Assembly (NCBI RefSeq): GCF_023703775.1
Contig: NZ_CP098517.1
Coordinates: 1 to 64,000, forward strand
Direction: 5' to 3'
Source of the DNA: Haloplanus sp. GDY1
GTDB taxonomy: Archaea > Halobacteriota > Halobacteria > Halobacteriales > Haloferacaceae
Length of the DNA: 64,000 nt
The translations under genes and the position numbers were made by a program. Of the stretch, positions 26,570-35,558 are shown piece after piece; within the stretch, counting starts at the first letter, position 1, and the number at the start of each line of letters is the position of its first letter. The notes beneath the pieces are model-generated. The model saw only the letters and a program-made list of their open reading frames with translations. It was not told where the DNA came from and did no database searches.

Positions 26570-27436
26570 ATGTCTAGTAACAACGCTAGCGGAAAGGTCG
26601 TTTCGGTGGATGAACAGGCATTCGAGAAAGCGGGCGGTCAGGCGGTCGATGAAGACGGCTTCCCAGTCGTCGACGAGACGCCGGAGTTCCAGGCCGCGGT
26701 CGAGCAGGAGACGCAGGCGAAGGTGGATGCGAACCACCCGGATGGGATCGCGGACACGAGCGAAGACCGGATTCACGGTGTCACCCTCGAACAAGAGGAG
26801 CGCATTCGGGCGCGGGAAGCGGAACTGGAGCGCATCAGTGCCCAAGCCGAGCTGGGAACGCAGGAGGGCCGGGAGCAGCGTACGCGGGAGGTCGTCAGCG
26901 AACTGTGTGGCCGTGACGAGCCGGCGCCGACGGAGCGCACGGATCCCCGAGAGAAGGTGACGCAAGACGAACTCGCGAAGGTGAACAAGCAGGCGATGCG
27001 GATCAGCGACGAGGTGCAGGGCGGCTGGTCGAGAGCGGTCGTCGCGAAACAGCTGGCCGAGAAGGTGCAGCGCGGGCGGGACGTCACGAAGGCGGTGCTG
27101 GAGACCCTCGAGGAACTGAAGGCGGCGCCGGGTGCGATCGTACCCATCGCGGACGTGCCGGACGTCCCGGTCGGTGAAGTGACGGTTGAAGGAACTGTGC
27201 AGACCCTCTGGGAACCCTCCTCCACAAGCATCCAACAAGTCGGGCTGATAGCAGATGACAGCGGGAAAATAAAGTTCACCGTTTGGAACAAGAGCAACCA
27301 GACAGTGGTGCGTGAAGGTCAAAAGGTGCGGTTCCGAGCAGCAGCCAAGAACTGGTACGAAGGCCGGTGCTCAATTGCGCTAACCGGGTGGTCGGGTATC
27401 CACTTCCCGGAGCGCGGTCGGTGGTGGGAAGAATAG
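26570..27436 (+). CDS. RPA-like OB-fold single-stranded-DNA-binding protein
   Basis: ATG 26570 gives 288 aa. Residues 1-190 are largely helical and charged. Residues about 200-288 form an OB fold: VGEVTVEGTVQTLWE, VGLIADDSGKIKFTVW and RFRAAAKNWYEGRCSI follow the strand order of RPA-type folds. Such proteins coat single-stranded DNA during replication or repair. There is no zinc finger, so it resembles the short RPA-like proteins of haloarchaeal plasmids. It stands alone, with the hairpin at 26503-26526 in its leader. Confidence 0.78.
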   Translation: MSSNNASGKVVSVDEQAFEKAGGQAVDEDGFPVVDETPEFQAAVEQETQAKVDANHPDGIADTSEDRIHGVTLEQEERIRAREAELERISAQAELGTQEGREQRTREVVSELCGRDEPAPTERTDPREKVTQDELAKVNKQAMRISDEVQGGWSRAVVAKQLAEKVQRGRDVTKAVLETLEELKAAPGAIVPIADVPDVPVGEVTVEGTVQTLWEPSSTSIQQVGLIADDSGKIKFTVWNKSNQTVVREGQKVRFRAAAKNWYEGRCSIALTGWSGIHFPERGRWWEE

Positions 27437-27598
27437 CCAGTCGACGTAACCTCCTTTTTTGCTGTGTGCCGGACCGACCCAGACCCCACCGCCCCACCCT
27501 CCGCTCCGTGCTCGCTTCGCTGCGCGCGCAGCCACGACCTCGGGTGTCGGTCTGAGATTTATCCCTGAAACCGGGGGAAACGGTGCGCGACCGGGCGT

Positions 27599-27625
27599 GT
27601 TTGTCCGACCCCACGAGGGGTGCGG
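27599..27625 (+). promoter_or_regulatory. Leader hairpin element c
   Basis: GTTTGT box (27599-27604), then ACCCC-ACGA-GGGGT (27608-27621) followed by a second G-run (GCGGG). The 5' C-run can pair with either G-run. It lies 25 bp upstream of the HNH gene. Just upstream, the 15-mer AAACCGGGGGAAACG (27568-27582) is repeated exactly at 38746-38760. Confidence 0.65.
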
Positions 27626-27650
27626 GCGTGCCCAACGCTCGGATCTACGC

Positions 27651-28784
27651 ATGAAAGTCAAAGGAGACTACACGTGCGACATCTGTGGCGAATCGTTCGA
27701 AACGAACGTCGAGATTGCCGGACATATGCGTTCCCATCAGGTATCGATACCTGCTGAAACGATCATCGACGAACTGCAGCGACTAGCCGAAGAGAAGGGA
27801 CGAGTTCCAAAACAATCGGAAATCGAAGAAGAGACTGAATTCACAAAAGGCGCAGTGCGCTCAACGTTTGGGAGCTGGGACGAGGGATTGGAAGCTGCCG
27901 GACTTGACCCTCGAACAAACGGATATAGCGACGCAGAGATCATCGAGGAGCTACAACGAGTCGCCAGCCAGATCGGCCATTCGCCCTCACGAAATGAATG
28001 GCGAGAATTGGGGCGTGTCTCGGCCAACGCAGTCCAGACTCATTTCGGGTCGTGGAACGAGGGCCTCAGAGCAGCCAGCTTAGAGACGACCACACAGCAG
28101 ACCGCCACAAAGGAGGATGTCATCGAGGCGATTCAGAACCTCGCCGCAGAAATCGGACGACCACCGAAGGCCCAAGAGATGGAACAGCACGGAGCGTGGT
28201 CGGTGAAAGTGGCCCAGCGATGCTTCGGCCGCTGGAATCGCGCGTTGCGCCGTGCAGGGTTCGAACCCCACAAACAATGGAGTGTCAGTGAAGAACAGCT
28301 CCATCGGGAGATCGAGCGCTTAGTCGATGAGCTAGGCCACGTTCCATCAACTATCGAAATGCGTGACTCTGGTCGCTACTCGGTTGGATCCTATGCCCGC
28401 CGGTATGGGACTTGGCAGGACGCCATCGAAGCGGCCGGGTTCGAGTATCCTGGCCGGCCAAGCGGCCCAGAGCATCCGCTCTGGAAGGGCGGCTACGGAG
28501 ACATTTCGTACGGACCGAACTGGTACAGACAGCGCAAGCGTGCGCTGGAACGGGACGGCTTCGAGTGCCAGATGCCGGGCTGTCCGATTGACCGCGGGAC
28601 CCACCAGGAACGCTGGAATCGTGACCTGAACGTCCACCACATTACGCCGCTTGGCGCATTCATCGATGCCGATGGAGTACTGGACTACGAACGGTCAAAT
28701 CGGCTTGAGAACCTGATCACGCTCTGTCAGCGCCACCACACGATGTGGGAGGAGTTCGCCCCGCTCCAGCCGGATATTCGCTAA
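27651..28784 (+). CDS. Zinc-finger, HNH-associated-repeat and HNH nuclease-like protein
   Basis: ATG 27651 gives 377 aa. A C2H2 finger (CDICGESFETNVEIAGHMRSH, about residues 7-27, quoted in part) is followed by four repeats of about 60 residues, each with GR-P---E and FGSW-EGL-AAG motifs. These are the homing-endonuclease-associated repeats. An HNH domain ends the protein: CQMPGC, NVHHITP and NLITLCQRHH hold the metal-binding and catalytic His residues. HNH enzymes nick or cut DNA; the finger and repeats should give sequence recognition. A shorter relative lies at 60118-60942, and both are followed by the same small zinc protein. Confidence 0.82.
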   Translation: MKVKGDYTCDICGESFETNVEIAGHMRSHQVSIPAETIIDELQRLAEEKGRVPKQSEIEEETEFTKGAVRSTFGSWDEGLEAAGLDPRTNGYSDAEIIEELQRVASQIGHSPSRNEWRELGRVSANAVQTHFGSWNEGLRAASLETTTQQTATKEDVIEAIQNLAAEIGRPPKAQEMEQHGAWSVKVAQRCFGRWNRALRRAGFEPHKQWSVSEEQLHREIERLVDELGHVPSTIEMRDSGRYSVGSYARRYGTWQDAIEAAGFEYPGRPSGPEHPLWKGGYGDISYGPNWYRQRKRALERDGFECQMPGCPIDRGTHQERWNRDLNVHHITPLGAFIDADGVLDYERSNRLENLITLCQRHHTMWEEFAPLQPDIR

Positions 28785-28798
28785 CCGCGTCCGGTGGT

Positions 28799-28830
28799 GC
28801 TTATCGCCCCCAGCGATGGGTAGCGGGGGC
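28799..28830 (+). promoter_or_regulatory. Leader hairpin element d
   Basis: GCTTAT box (28799-28804), stem GCCCCC/GGGGGC (28806-28811, 28825-28830) with an inner GC pair and loop GATGGGTA. Flanking GGTGGTGC (28793-28800) and GCACCACC (28829-28836) extend the pairing. An ATG in the loop opens a 14-codon frame that ends at TGA 28858-28860, overlapping the next gene's start. Confidence 0.68.
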
Positions 28831-28849
28831 ACCACCTTCCCGTCCTACT

Positions 28850-29068
28850 ATGACCGATGACACGACACTCACGGCCCGTGAACGGCTTCGCATTCACCTC
28901 CGCGAGGCCCGCCGCACGACCGACTCACCAATCGTGGAAGCACAGCTACAGGCCGCACTGGACGCCTGGAACGACCTGCCGCCGACACCGCTGCGAGAGT
29001 GTCCCGTCTGTGGAAAAGTCGGACTGCCAGAGCGGCTTCAGCAACACACGTGTAAGTCAAAGCGATAG
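28850..29068 (+). CDS. Small C2HC zinc protein paired with the HNH gene
   Basis: This 72-aa protein has a helical N-terminus (LTARERLRIHLREA) and a C-terminal zinc motif CPVCGKVGLPERLQQHTC. Its close relative at 60960-61196 keeps LPPTPL and CGKVGLPER exactly, and likewise follows an HNH-repeat protein and a hairpin leader. The conserved pairing suggests the two proteins act together, or that the small one regulates the nuclease. No other function is recognised. Confidence 0.72.
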   Translation: MTDDTTLTARERLRIHLREARRTTDSPIVEAQLQAALDAWNDLPPTPLRECPVCGKVGLPERLQQHTCKSKR

Positions 29069-29184
29069 AAGACAGCTAATCGTTGGACACGTCTCCGTTC
29101 GGTAATCCAAAAGAATAGTCATATTACATTCCAATTCTGATCCACATGTGTGTGCCGTGGTACTCGTAAACTGAGGTGTGACCC

Positions 29185-30354
29185 GTGTTAGTTGCAGCTG
29201 GGATCACCGCCTTTGGGCTCCTGTTAGTCGGAATCATCTCTTAGCTTTTCGGGTACCGACTAGGCGGCACGATCGCCATTCCCGTGCTGGCAGTCTATAC
29301 CCTCAAAAACATCTGGATGCTGCCGATCTTCGTGCTAAGTACTATCCTCGCGTACCTCGGTCTGTGGATCGTAAAACAACGGACGCTGCTCTATGGTCGG
29401 GATGAACTACTCGTCGCGATGGGGATCGGGAGCGGCGTTCCACTACTACTGCTCGTGGGGTTCGGATCGTTATTCCCGGAGTCACTCCGGTCGGTTGTGT
29501 TTATTGGGAGTATTTTGCCCGGCCTTGCAGCGTACAACTACCACCAACTCAAACCAGAATACCGAATCTACGACCTGCTCACGGCAGCTGGACTCTACGC
29601 TGGGCTGGTAGCCTGTGGGTGGCTGCTCATCACGCCCGAGCTGGCGACGACACTGGGGGAGGTGACACCGCCAGCGCTCTACACGACGACGACCGACGTG
29701 GCAGTGTACAAGAACGCAGCGCTCCAGACCGAACTGGAGCCGACAATCTTGGCTCGACCCGTCGCAGTGGGGCTCTTCGTGCTCGGACTCTTCGTCTCTG
29801 AACGCGTCCGTGGGCGCTACGGGCTCCGGATGGGCCTGATCGCTCTCCCGCTCCTGGCGATCTATGCACTCGCGAGCAAATGGCTTGTCCTACTGTACGT
29901 AGTGATGCTCGCCCTCTCGTTCGGCTTCCTCTCGCTTGTCCATTACGTCACGCTCCTATATGGACGCGTCTTGATTTCGACCACCACGGCGTTCGCGCTC
30001 ATCGCAGCGGTCCCCATCACGCTGCTGCTCCCGATCACACGGGGACTATCGGCGTATTTCGTTGCGATTCTCGCGGGGATCGGCGCGTATAATTGGCACA
30101 CTGCTCCGGGGCCGAAACGCAGGCTCTTCATCCCGTTACAGCTTGGCACCTTCGCGGTAATGTTGCCGCTCGCGCGAGCGACGGGTCGCATCCTTCCACG
30201 GGGATTCCCTCAGCAGTTTGCGGTTCCACAACTCGCTGCGAGTGTGCTCGTCGCGGTCGTCTGTCTGGCGATTGTCGAGTATTACACCGTCTACCAGCCG
30301 TCGCACGACGACGTGTTCGAGTCGTCGATCCTCTCGGGCGGTGATCAAGAATGA
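29185..30354 (+). pseudogene. capC: capC-like polyglutamate exporter gene with an early stop codon (copy 1)
   Basis: From GTG 29185 the frame aligns with the intact capC at 34341. TAG replaces the paralogue's CAG-encoded Gln at codon 20 (29242-29244), a single C-to-T change. After the stop the frame continues open to 30354, from GTG 29284 for 356 aa. Ten or more membrane helices and the VFIGSILPGLAAYNYHQL motif are shared with copy 2. CapC/PgsC is the membrane part of poly-gamma-glutamate synthase. The product lacks the first helix unless a downstream start works, so it may be inactive. It overlaps capB by four bases. Confidence 0.75.
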
Positions 30355-31919
30355 ACGAACAGGGGATGTTCGAAGTGGTGCGGAGTGAGGAAGGATGGCA
30401 TTGGCGGCTTAGTGACGCCGACGTGTGTCTAGCGATCGGGACAGACCGATATGACACGCCACAAGCGGCACGGCAACGAATCGATCGTGTTCGTGACGCC
30501 GCGGCAGAACTCGAATCGTTCGAGCCCGACGAGTTCGAATACGTCGATACACCGTCAGACGGCGAGACACCGAAGCTTCGGGTGCGAGGTGACGAGTCAC
30601 TCGAAATCTTCGAATGGACGCTCGAAGCCGATGGTGAGACACTCGCCGTTCCGAACTTTACCTACACCGAGCGAGCTACCGCTCGCGAAGCAATGCGGCG
30701 GTTTCGCCATCTCGCAACGGGAGCAATTCCGGTGTATCTGGTCGGTATCGAGGACGAAGCTGTCGAATATGACCCGTTCGAGGTTGGGATGTCGACCGTG
30801 CGTGGAGCGTTATCACTGTTGGCTCGCGGGCGGGAACACCGACAATTTCTTCAGAATATCGACACACGAATTGTGGTTTCAGGCATTCGCGGGAAGTCCT
30901 CAACGGTCAAGCGTCTCGATGACGTATTCCGGCGGCGAGGGTACGATACACTCACGAAAATTACTGGTAACCATCCACTGCTGATTCGCAACGGGGACGT
31001 CATCCCTATCGAACGGACGGGGCCGTACACGACACTATACGAAAATATCAACGTCTTGCGCGTGTTCGGCCCACAGCTTGAGTCATACACACCAGAGGAC
31101 GTTGGTATCTTCGAGAATCAGGGAATTACCGAGTATACGACTCGCCTGATCAACAAACGATTCATCAAGCCCCACGTCGTCGTCATCGCGAACGTCCGGC
31201 AGGACCATCAGGATACGCTAGGCAAGACCGTCCGTGACCTCGCTCGGGCGTTCGCCCGGACAATTCCCCCAGGCACGAAGGTTGTCAATGGCGAGCAGAA
31301 CCCAGTCCTTGCCGAATATATGCGCGAAGAGATCGAACAGCAGGGCGGTGAGATGCGACAGGTCACAATCCCGGACGATCAGCAGGGCCGGATCGGAGCC
31401 GAAACCGTCTACGCCGTTAATGACGTACTGCGATGGCTGGACATGGAGCCGGTACCGGAAGAACAGCTGAACGCGTATCTGGACGCCATCCAGCCAAGCT
31501 GGATTCGGCTCCCAAATGGACGTATATTCAATGGCGCCGAAATCAACGATATTGAGAGTACGGAGGCAACTCGGCAGTCGTTGGCTGGTAATACTCACGT
31601 CTTGCCGTTCGTCTACCTCCGGGCCGACCGTCGGAGCCGAACCGCTTCGTTCGCCAAGTACCTAAATACACTAGCCGAACGCGACTTGATTGAGCGAGCG
31701 TGTGCTGGTGGCGCGTTCACGGGAGTGTTTGCTTCGAATGTCGATGTCCCGGTGACCGAACATGATCGAGACGAAGACGCCGGTGAGGTACTTGACGATA
31801 TGCTCGAAGAAGGCTATCCCGTATTAACGATGGGGAACACAGTCGATGACTTCATGCGAGATTTAGAAGACGAAATCACAACGCGAGCGACGAAAGTCGC
31901 TATTGAGGAAGCCGACTGA
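30351..31919 (+). CDS. capB: CapB/PgsB-like poly-gamma-glutamate ligase with N-terminal DUF1508-like domain (copy 1)
   Basis: This 522-aa protein has a nucleotide-binding loop SGIRGKSSTVKRL (about residues 176-188) and a Mur-ligase-like core with ITGNHP, ENQGITEYTTRL and NVRQDHQDTLG. These match CapB/PgsB, which joins glutamates through gamma-amide bonds using ATP. The first 50 residues (MFEVVRSEEGWHWRL…) look like a DUF1508/YegP-type domain, not part of bacterial CapB. The paralogue at 35555 has the same layout. It overlaps the damaged capC copy by four bases, with no capA here. Confidence 0.85.
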   Translation: MNEQGMFEVVRSEEGWHWRLSDADVCLAIGTDRYDTPQAARQRIDRVRDAAAELESFEPDEFEYVDTPSDGETPKLRVRGDESLEIFEWTLEADGETLAVPNFTYTERATAREAMRRFRHLATGAIPVYLVGIEDEAVEYDPFEVGMSTVRGALSLLARGREHRQFLQNIDTRIVVSGIRGKSSTVKRLDDVFRRRGYDTLTKITGNHPLLIRNGDVIPIERTGPYTTLYENINVLRVFGPQLESYTPEDVGIFENQGITEYTTRLINKRFIKPHVVVIANVRQDHQDTLGKTVRDLARAFARTIPPGTKVVNGEQNPVLAEYMREEIEQQGGEMRQVTIPDDQQGRIGAETVYAVNDVLRWLDMEPVPEEQLNAYLDAIQPSWIRLPNGRIFNGAEINDIESTEATRQSLAGNTHVLPFVYLRADRRSRTASFAKYLNTLAERDLIERACAGGAFTGVFASNVDVPVTEHDRDEDAGEVLDDMLEEGYPVLTMGNTVDDFMRDLEDEITTRATKVAIEEAD

Positions 31920-32286
31920 GAGTTTCCGGGATTCTATTGTGCCTCTCGGAATAAAATAACAGACCGCTGTGCTCTGTTGAATCCGATGACGGCACGGGGA
32001 GTACGATCTCTGAAGGCACGGTTATCTCGCTCTCCGTCGTCAAGGAGTTGGATCGATTTATTCAGAGGTCTTGATCTTCTTCCTCTCTGCCAAGAGTCTA
32101 TCTCTGAATTCTCTTGGCAGCGCTCCTAGACCGAGTACAGAGTGGCCCTATCCCGCCGCCTTCTGCGGATTCAACGGAGCAGAACACAGTAAGATTCGAC
32201 CTTGGTTCCCTGTCGAGATCTGATAACGAAGAACGCCTCCGACACATCGTTGAAGTCAAATATGTAGAGAAGACAAACAAACTAAG
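31920..32286. other. Intergenic region before capA with a 10-bp dyad
   Basis: No gene is seen. CTGCCAAGAG (32087-32096) and CTCTTGGCAG (32111-32120) form a perfect dyad about 165 bp before capA, a possible operator. Weakly IS-like ends GCTCTGTTGAATCC (31971) and GGATTCAACGGAGC (32167) are also present but lack a target duplication. Confidence 0.4.
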
Positions 32287-34344
32287 ATGAATAGAAGAGG
32301 GTACTTGGGACTTTCAGCCGCTGGAATGACCTCTCTTGCTGGATGTTCTCACCGACTTCGGAAAATAGTCTCAGATAGCGATAGCGTCAAGACGGCGGCT
32401 ACCGGGACCGTCACCACAGGGAGCGATCCGCTAACAAACGCGTCGGTGACCGCTTATCGGAACGGCAGCGAAATCACACAAACTACCACCGATGTTGATG
32501 GGTCATACGATATTTCTCTCGGCGGCTTCCCAGCTTGGGTTCGCTTCGACCACCCAGAGTACAATTCAGTTACGAGAGCACTCTCACCAGGATCGACGAG
32601 GAACGTCACACTAAAATCGGGAGAGGGAGCAGTCAGCTTAGCGTTCGGTGGAGACGCGATGTTTGGACGGCGGTACTACGAACCAAGAGACGATCCGCTT
32701 CGATTTTACTATCGGTTACAACCGGGTGACCGCCGTGATTCTCATGACCGACTACTCAATTCGGTCTCGCCGCTCCTCGAAGACGCAGATATTACATCAA
32801 TAAACCTTGAGACGCCGCTAACGACATCAGAATGGCGACACCCGTCGAAGGCGTTTGTTTTCACCAGCCATCCAGTCGCTGCAGCGGCGATGGCTGATGC
32901 CGGCATCGATTACGCGGCACTTGCGAACACACATGCCTTCGATGCTCTCACACCGGGGCTCGAAGAGACAATAACAGCTCTCGATGAGGCCGAGGTTGCT
33001 CACTCCGGTGCCGGTTTAGAGCCCTCCACCGCTATCTCCCCGGCCGTTCTCGAACGTGATGGGGTAACCGTTGGCTTCGTTTCAGTAACGACGACAGCGG
33101 GCAGACAGTATGACCGCAACTGGGCGGCTGATGAGACGACTGCGACGTACACAGTCAACCGTGACGGCGAAACGCTCAGGGTCCAGGATCGTGCGGGAGT
33201 CGCTGAAGCGACGCCCGAAACGATCCGTGCCGGCGTACAGGCTGCGACCGAACGTGCGGATGTAGTCGTGACACAGATTCACGGCGGCGAGGAATACCAA
33301 CGGACGCCTACACAGGAACTTCAAGATCTGGCTGATACCGCGATCGCTGCTGGCTCAGACTTAGTAGTAAACCATCACCCACACGTGTCGGGAGGGCTTG
33401 AGACGCGTGACGGCGCGTTGATCGCGTGGTCGATGGGTAACCTCTTTTTTGACCAAAACTTGTGGACCACATATCGATCGTTCGTCCTACAGGTGACTGT
33501 AACTCAGAACGGAGTACAGTCGGCACGAGCGGAACCGATCCTCATTGAAGGATACGCTCCACGGGGCGTGACCGGACCACTCCGAAACAGGCTGACATGG
33601 GAACTCGCCGGACTCTCAGACAGTTCGTTCACGATCGCTGATGATACACTAACCTACCAGCCTAGTGTCGAACGCCCCCCACGAGAACAATTAACCCTCG
33701 ATGGTGGAATCCAACGCAGAGTGCGTGGGTGGATCACTGACTCTGATGACTCAGTACAGGTCGGTCGTGAACGATTCATTACCGGGTCGTTCGATGATCA
33801 CGACGTTGACAGCGACGCGTACGAGGGAACCTTGTGGCGCTACGGCCGTGAATCACGTAGCAGTGATCAACCGATTGGCCAGAATGATTCTGGCGGGATC
33901 GAACTTGTCCGTGTTCGAGCAAACGAGAATCGAGCATTACTGTCACCATGGAACCGTCTGCCGGTTTCCAATAAGGAGTTCACACTATCAGGAACATACC
34001 GAACGAACGCGGAGGGAGAGCTACGCCTACTAGTCTCGTGGTACGACGATACATCTGGGAGTTCGTTCCAATCACAGGAAATGCCGCTGGCGCCAACAGA
34101 GCGTGAATGGGCTAATTTCTCAGTTGAATTAGAGCGTCCTGTCGATGCCACACATATCGATGTTTTCCTGTTCTTGAGTCCGCCTGACGGTGTCAATGTC
34201 CTGCGGGCAGCGTTTGACTCGTTAAGTCTCGTTGAATGGGAACCGGCTGATGTCAAAGGCGGCAGGCAGTTCGATACTATCCGAGGTCCATCGGGGGCAA
34301 CCATCCACACAATCCCGGTTGGCGGCGAGGTGCGCTGGCAGTGA
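32287..34344 (+). CDS. capA: CapA/PgsA-like lipoprotein of polyglutamate synthesis
   Basis: This 685-aa protein begins with MNRRGYLGLSAAG and a lipobox ending at Cys about 19 (SLAGC). A beta-sandwich domain follows, then the metallophosphatase-like CapA domain: LAFGGDAMFGRRYY, SINLETPL, ANTHAFD, QIHGGEEY and VNHHPHVSGG. CapA/PgsA is needed for poly-gamma-glutamate export or assembly. A C-terminal beta domain (about 470-685) is an extension not found in shorter bacterial CapA. The stop overlaps the capC start, giving a capA-capC-capB operon. Confidence 0.85.
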   Translation: MNRRGYLGLSAAGMTSLAGCSHRLRKIVSDSDSVKTAATGTVTTGSDPLTNASVTAYRNGSEITQTTTDVDGSYDISLGGFPAWVRFDHPEYNSVTRALSPGSTRNVTLKSGEGAVSLAFGGDAMFGRRYYEPRDDPLRFYYRLQPGDRRDSHDRLLNSVSPLLEDADITSINLETPLTTSEWRHPSKAFVFTSHPVAAAAMADAGIDYAALANTHAFDALTPGLEETITALDEAEVAHSGAGLEPSTAISPAVLERDGVTVGFVSVTTTAGRQYDRNWAADETTATYTVNRDGETLRVQDRAGVAEATPETIRAGVQAATERADVVVTQIHGGEEYQRTPTQELQDLADTAIAAGSDLVVNHHPHVSGGLETRDGALIAWSMGNLFFDQNLWTTYRSFVLQVTVTQNGVQSARAEPILIEGYAPRGVTGPLRNRLTWELAGLSDSSFTIADDTLTYQPSVERPPREQLTLDGGIQRRVRGWITDSDDSVQVGRERFITGSFDDHDVDSDAYEGTLWRYGRESRSSDQPIGQNDSGGIELVRVRANENRALLSPWNRLPVSNKEFTLSGTYRTNAEGELRLLVSWYDDTSGSSFQSQEMPLAPTEREWANFSVELERPVDATHIDVFLFLSPPDGVNVLRAAFDSLSLVEWEPADVKGGRQFDTIRGPSGATIHTIPVGGEVRWQ

Positions 34345-35558
34345 TCGTCGCCGTCATCGTCACCGCGTTCGGGCTCCTCGCAGTGGCAGGATTGACACAG
34401 GTATACGGGTACCGACTTGGCGGTACAATTGCGATACCAATTCTCGCAGTGTACACCCTCAAAAGCTTTGTAATGTTCCCAATTTACGTTCTTAGTAGTG
34501 CCGTCGCGTATCTTGGACTCGGGCTGTTGAAGAATAAGACATTGATTTACGGCCGGGATGAACTGATCTACGCAATCTTAATTGGGAGCCTGATACCGGT
34601 CACAATCTTCCAGACATTCGGCTTTCTCATCCAAGATCTCTTCCAGACAGTTGTGTTTATCGGGAGTATTCTGCCTGGCCTTGCCGCATACAACTATCAC
34701 CAGCTTGATGACGAGACCCGTTATTGGGATCTACTGACTGCGGCGGTGGTGTTCGTATGTTTGTTCGGGCTTGGCTGGTTCCTTGTCTCGGCAGAGTTCG
34801 CACCCACCCTTGCGACTGCCGCCCCCATTACGCTCTACTCCCGTACAGCAGATGTGGCAACCTGGAAAGGTGTCGCCGTCAGTGAGCCCCTGTCGCCGGT
34901 CATCCTCCCTCGGCTTGTAACCGTGTTGTTGTTCGCGGTTGGAATGCTCTTGTCAGAGCGTGTCCGTGAGCGGTACGACATCCGAATTGGAGTTGTTTCG
35001 GTGGCACTACTTGCGATCTTTTCGCTCGCTGACCGCCGACTCGTCTTTCTATACATTTGTCTCCTCGTTATTTCATATATTGCTGTACAACTGGTTCATC
35101 GTTCGTCGTTGTTGTACGGGCGTGTGCTCGTCGGCATTGGCGCAGCGTTTGGCATCGTCGCAGCCATACCGTTATCGATTGAACTGGGGATTACACGTGG
35201 TCTTTCAGCGTTCTTTGTCGGTATCTTAGCGGGGGTAAACGCGTACAACATTCACGTCGCAGAGCCGGCTAGTCGACGGCTGTTCGTCCCCCTTCAGTTT
35301 GGATCGTTCGTCTTCTTGCTGTGCTTGACTCGACTCACCGGAGCAGTCCTTCCAAGGGGATTTCCCCGCCAATTTGGTCTCACTGAGATAATAGTCGGCC
35401 TGAGCATCGTCGCCGTGTGCTTCGGATATGTTGAGTGGCGAACGATCCGAAAACCCGACGAAGAGGAAATTTCTGAGCGGTCTATTCTGAATCAGCCTGA
35501 TAATAGCCAAGATGCTGCCGCACTCAACAATGAAACGTCACGAGAGATAGATACATGA
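34341..35558 (+). CDS. capC: CapC/PgsC-like membrane subunit (copy 2, intact)
   Basis: A GTG start at 34341 overlaps the capA stop. The 405-aa protein has about a dozen membrane helices, including YGYRLGGTIAIPILAVYTL at the first to second helix and VFIGSILPGLAAYNYHQL near residue 110. Two homologous halves (the YGRDEL/YGRVLV repeats) are larger than bacterial PgsC (about 150 aa), suggesting a duplicated form. It should work with CapB in polymer synthesis and export. The capB start overlaps its stop by four bases. Confidence 0.82.
   Translation: MIVAVIVTAFGLLAVAGLTQVYGYRLGGTIAIPILAVYTLKSFVMFPIYVLSSAVAYLGLGLLKNKTLIYGRDELIYAILIGSLIPVTIFQTFGFLIQDLFQTVVFIGSILPGLAAYNYHQLDDETRYWDLLTAAVVFVCLFGLGWFLVSAEFAPTLATAAPITLYSRTADVATWKGVAVSEPLSPVILPRLVTVLLFAVGMLLSERVRERYDIRIGVVSVALLAIFSLADRRLVFLYICLLVISYIAVQLVHRSSLLYGRVLVGIGAAFGIVAAIPLSIELGITRGLSAFFVGILAGVNAYNIHVAEPASRRLFVPLQFGSFVFLLCLTRLTGAVLPRGFPRQFGLTEIIVGLSIVAVCFGYVEWRTIRKPDEEEISERSILNQPDNSQDAAALNNETSREIDT

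Noticed and set aside
29242-29244. Possible pyrrolysine or read-through codon in capC copy 1
   Set aside because: No sign of a pyrrolysine system is present and the paralogue has CAG, so a point mutation is simpler.
31971-32180. Possible small mobile element with GCTCTGTTGAATCC-type ends
   Set aside because: The ends match at 13 of 14 positions, but no target duplication is found and the interior shows nothing; it may be old or chance.
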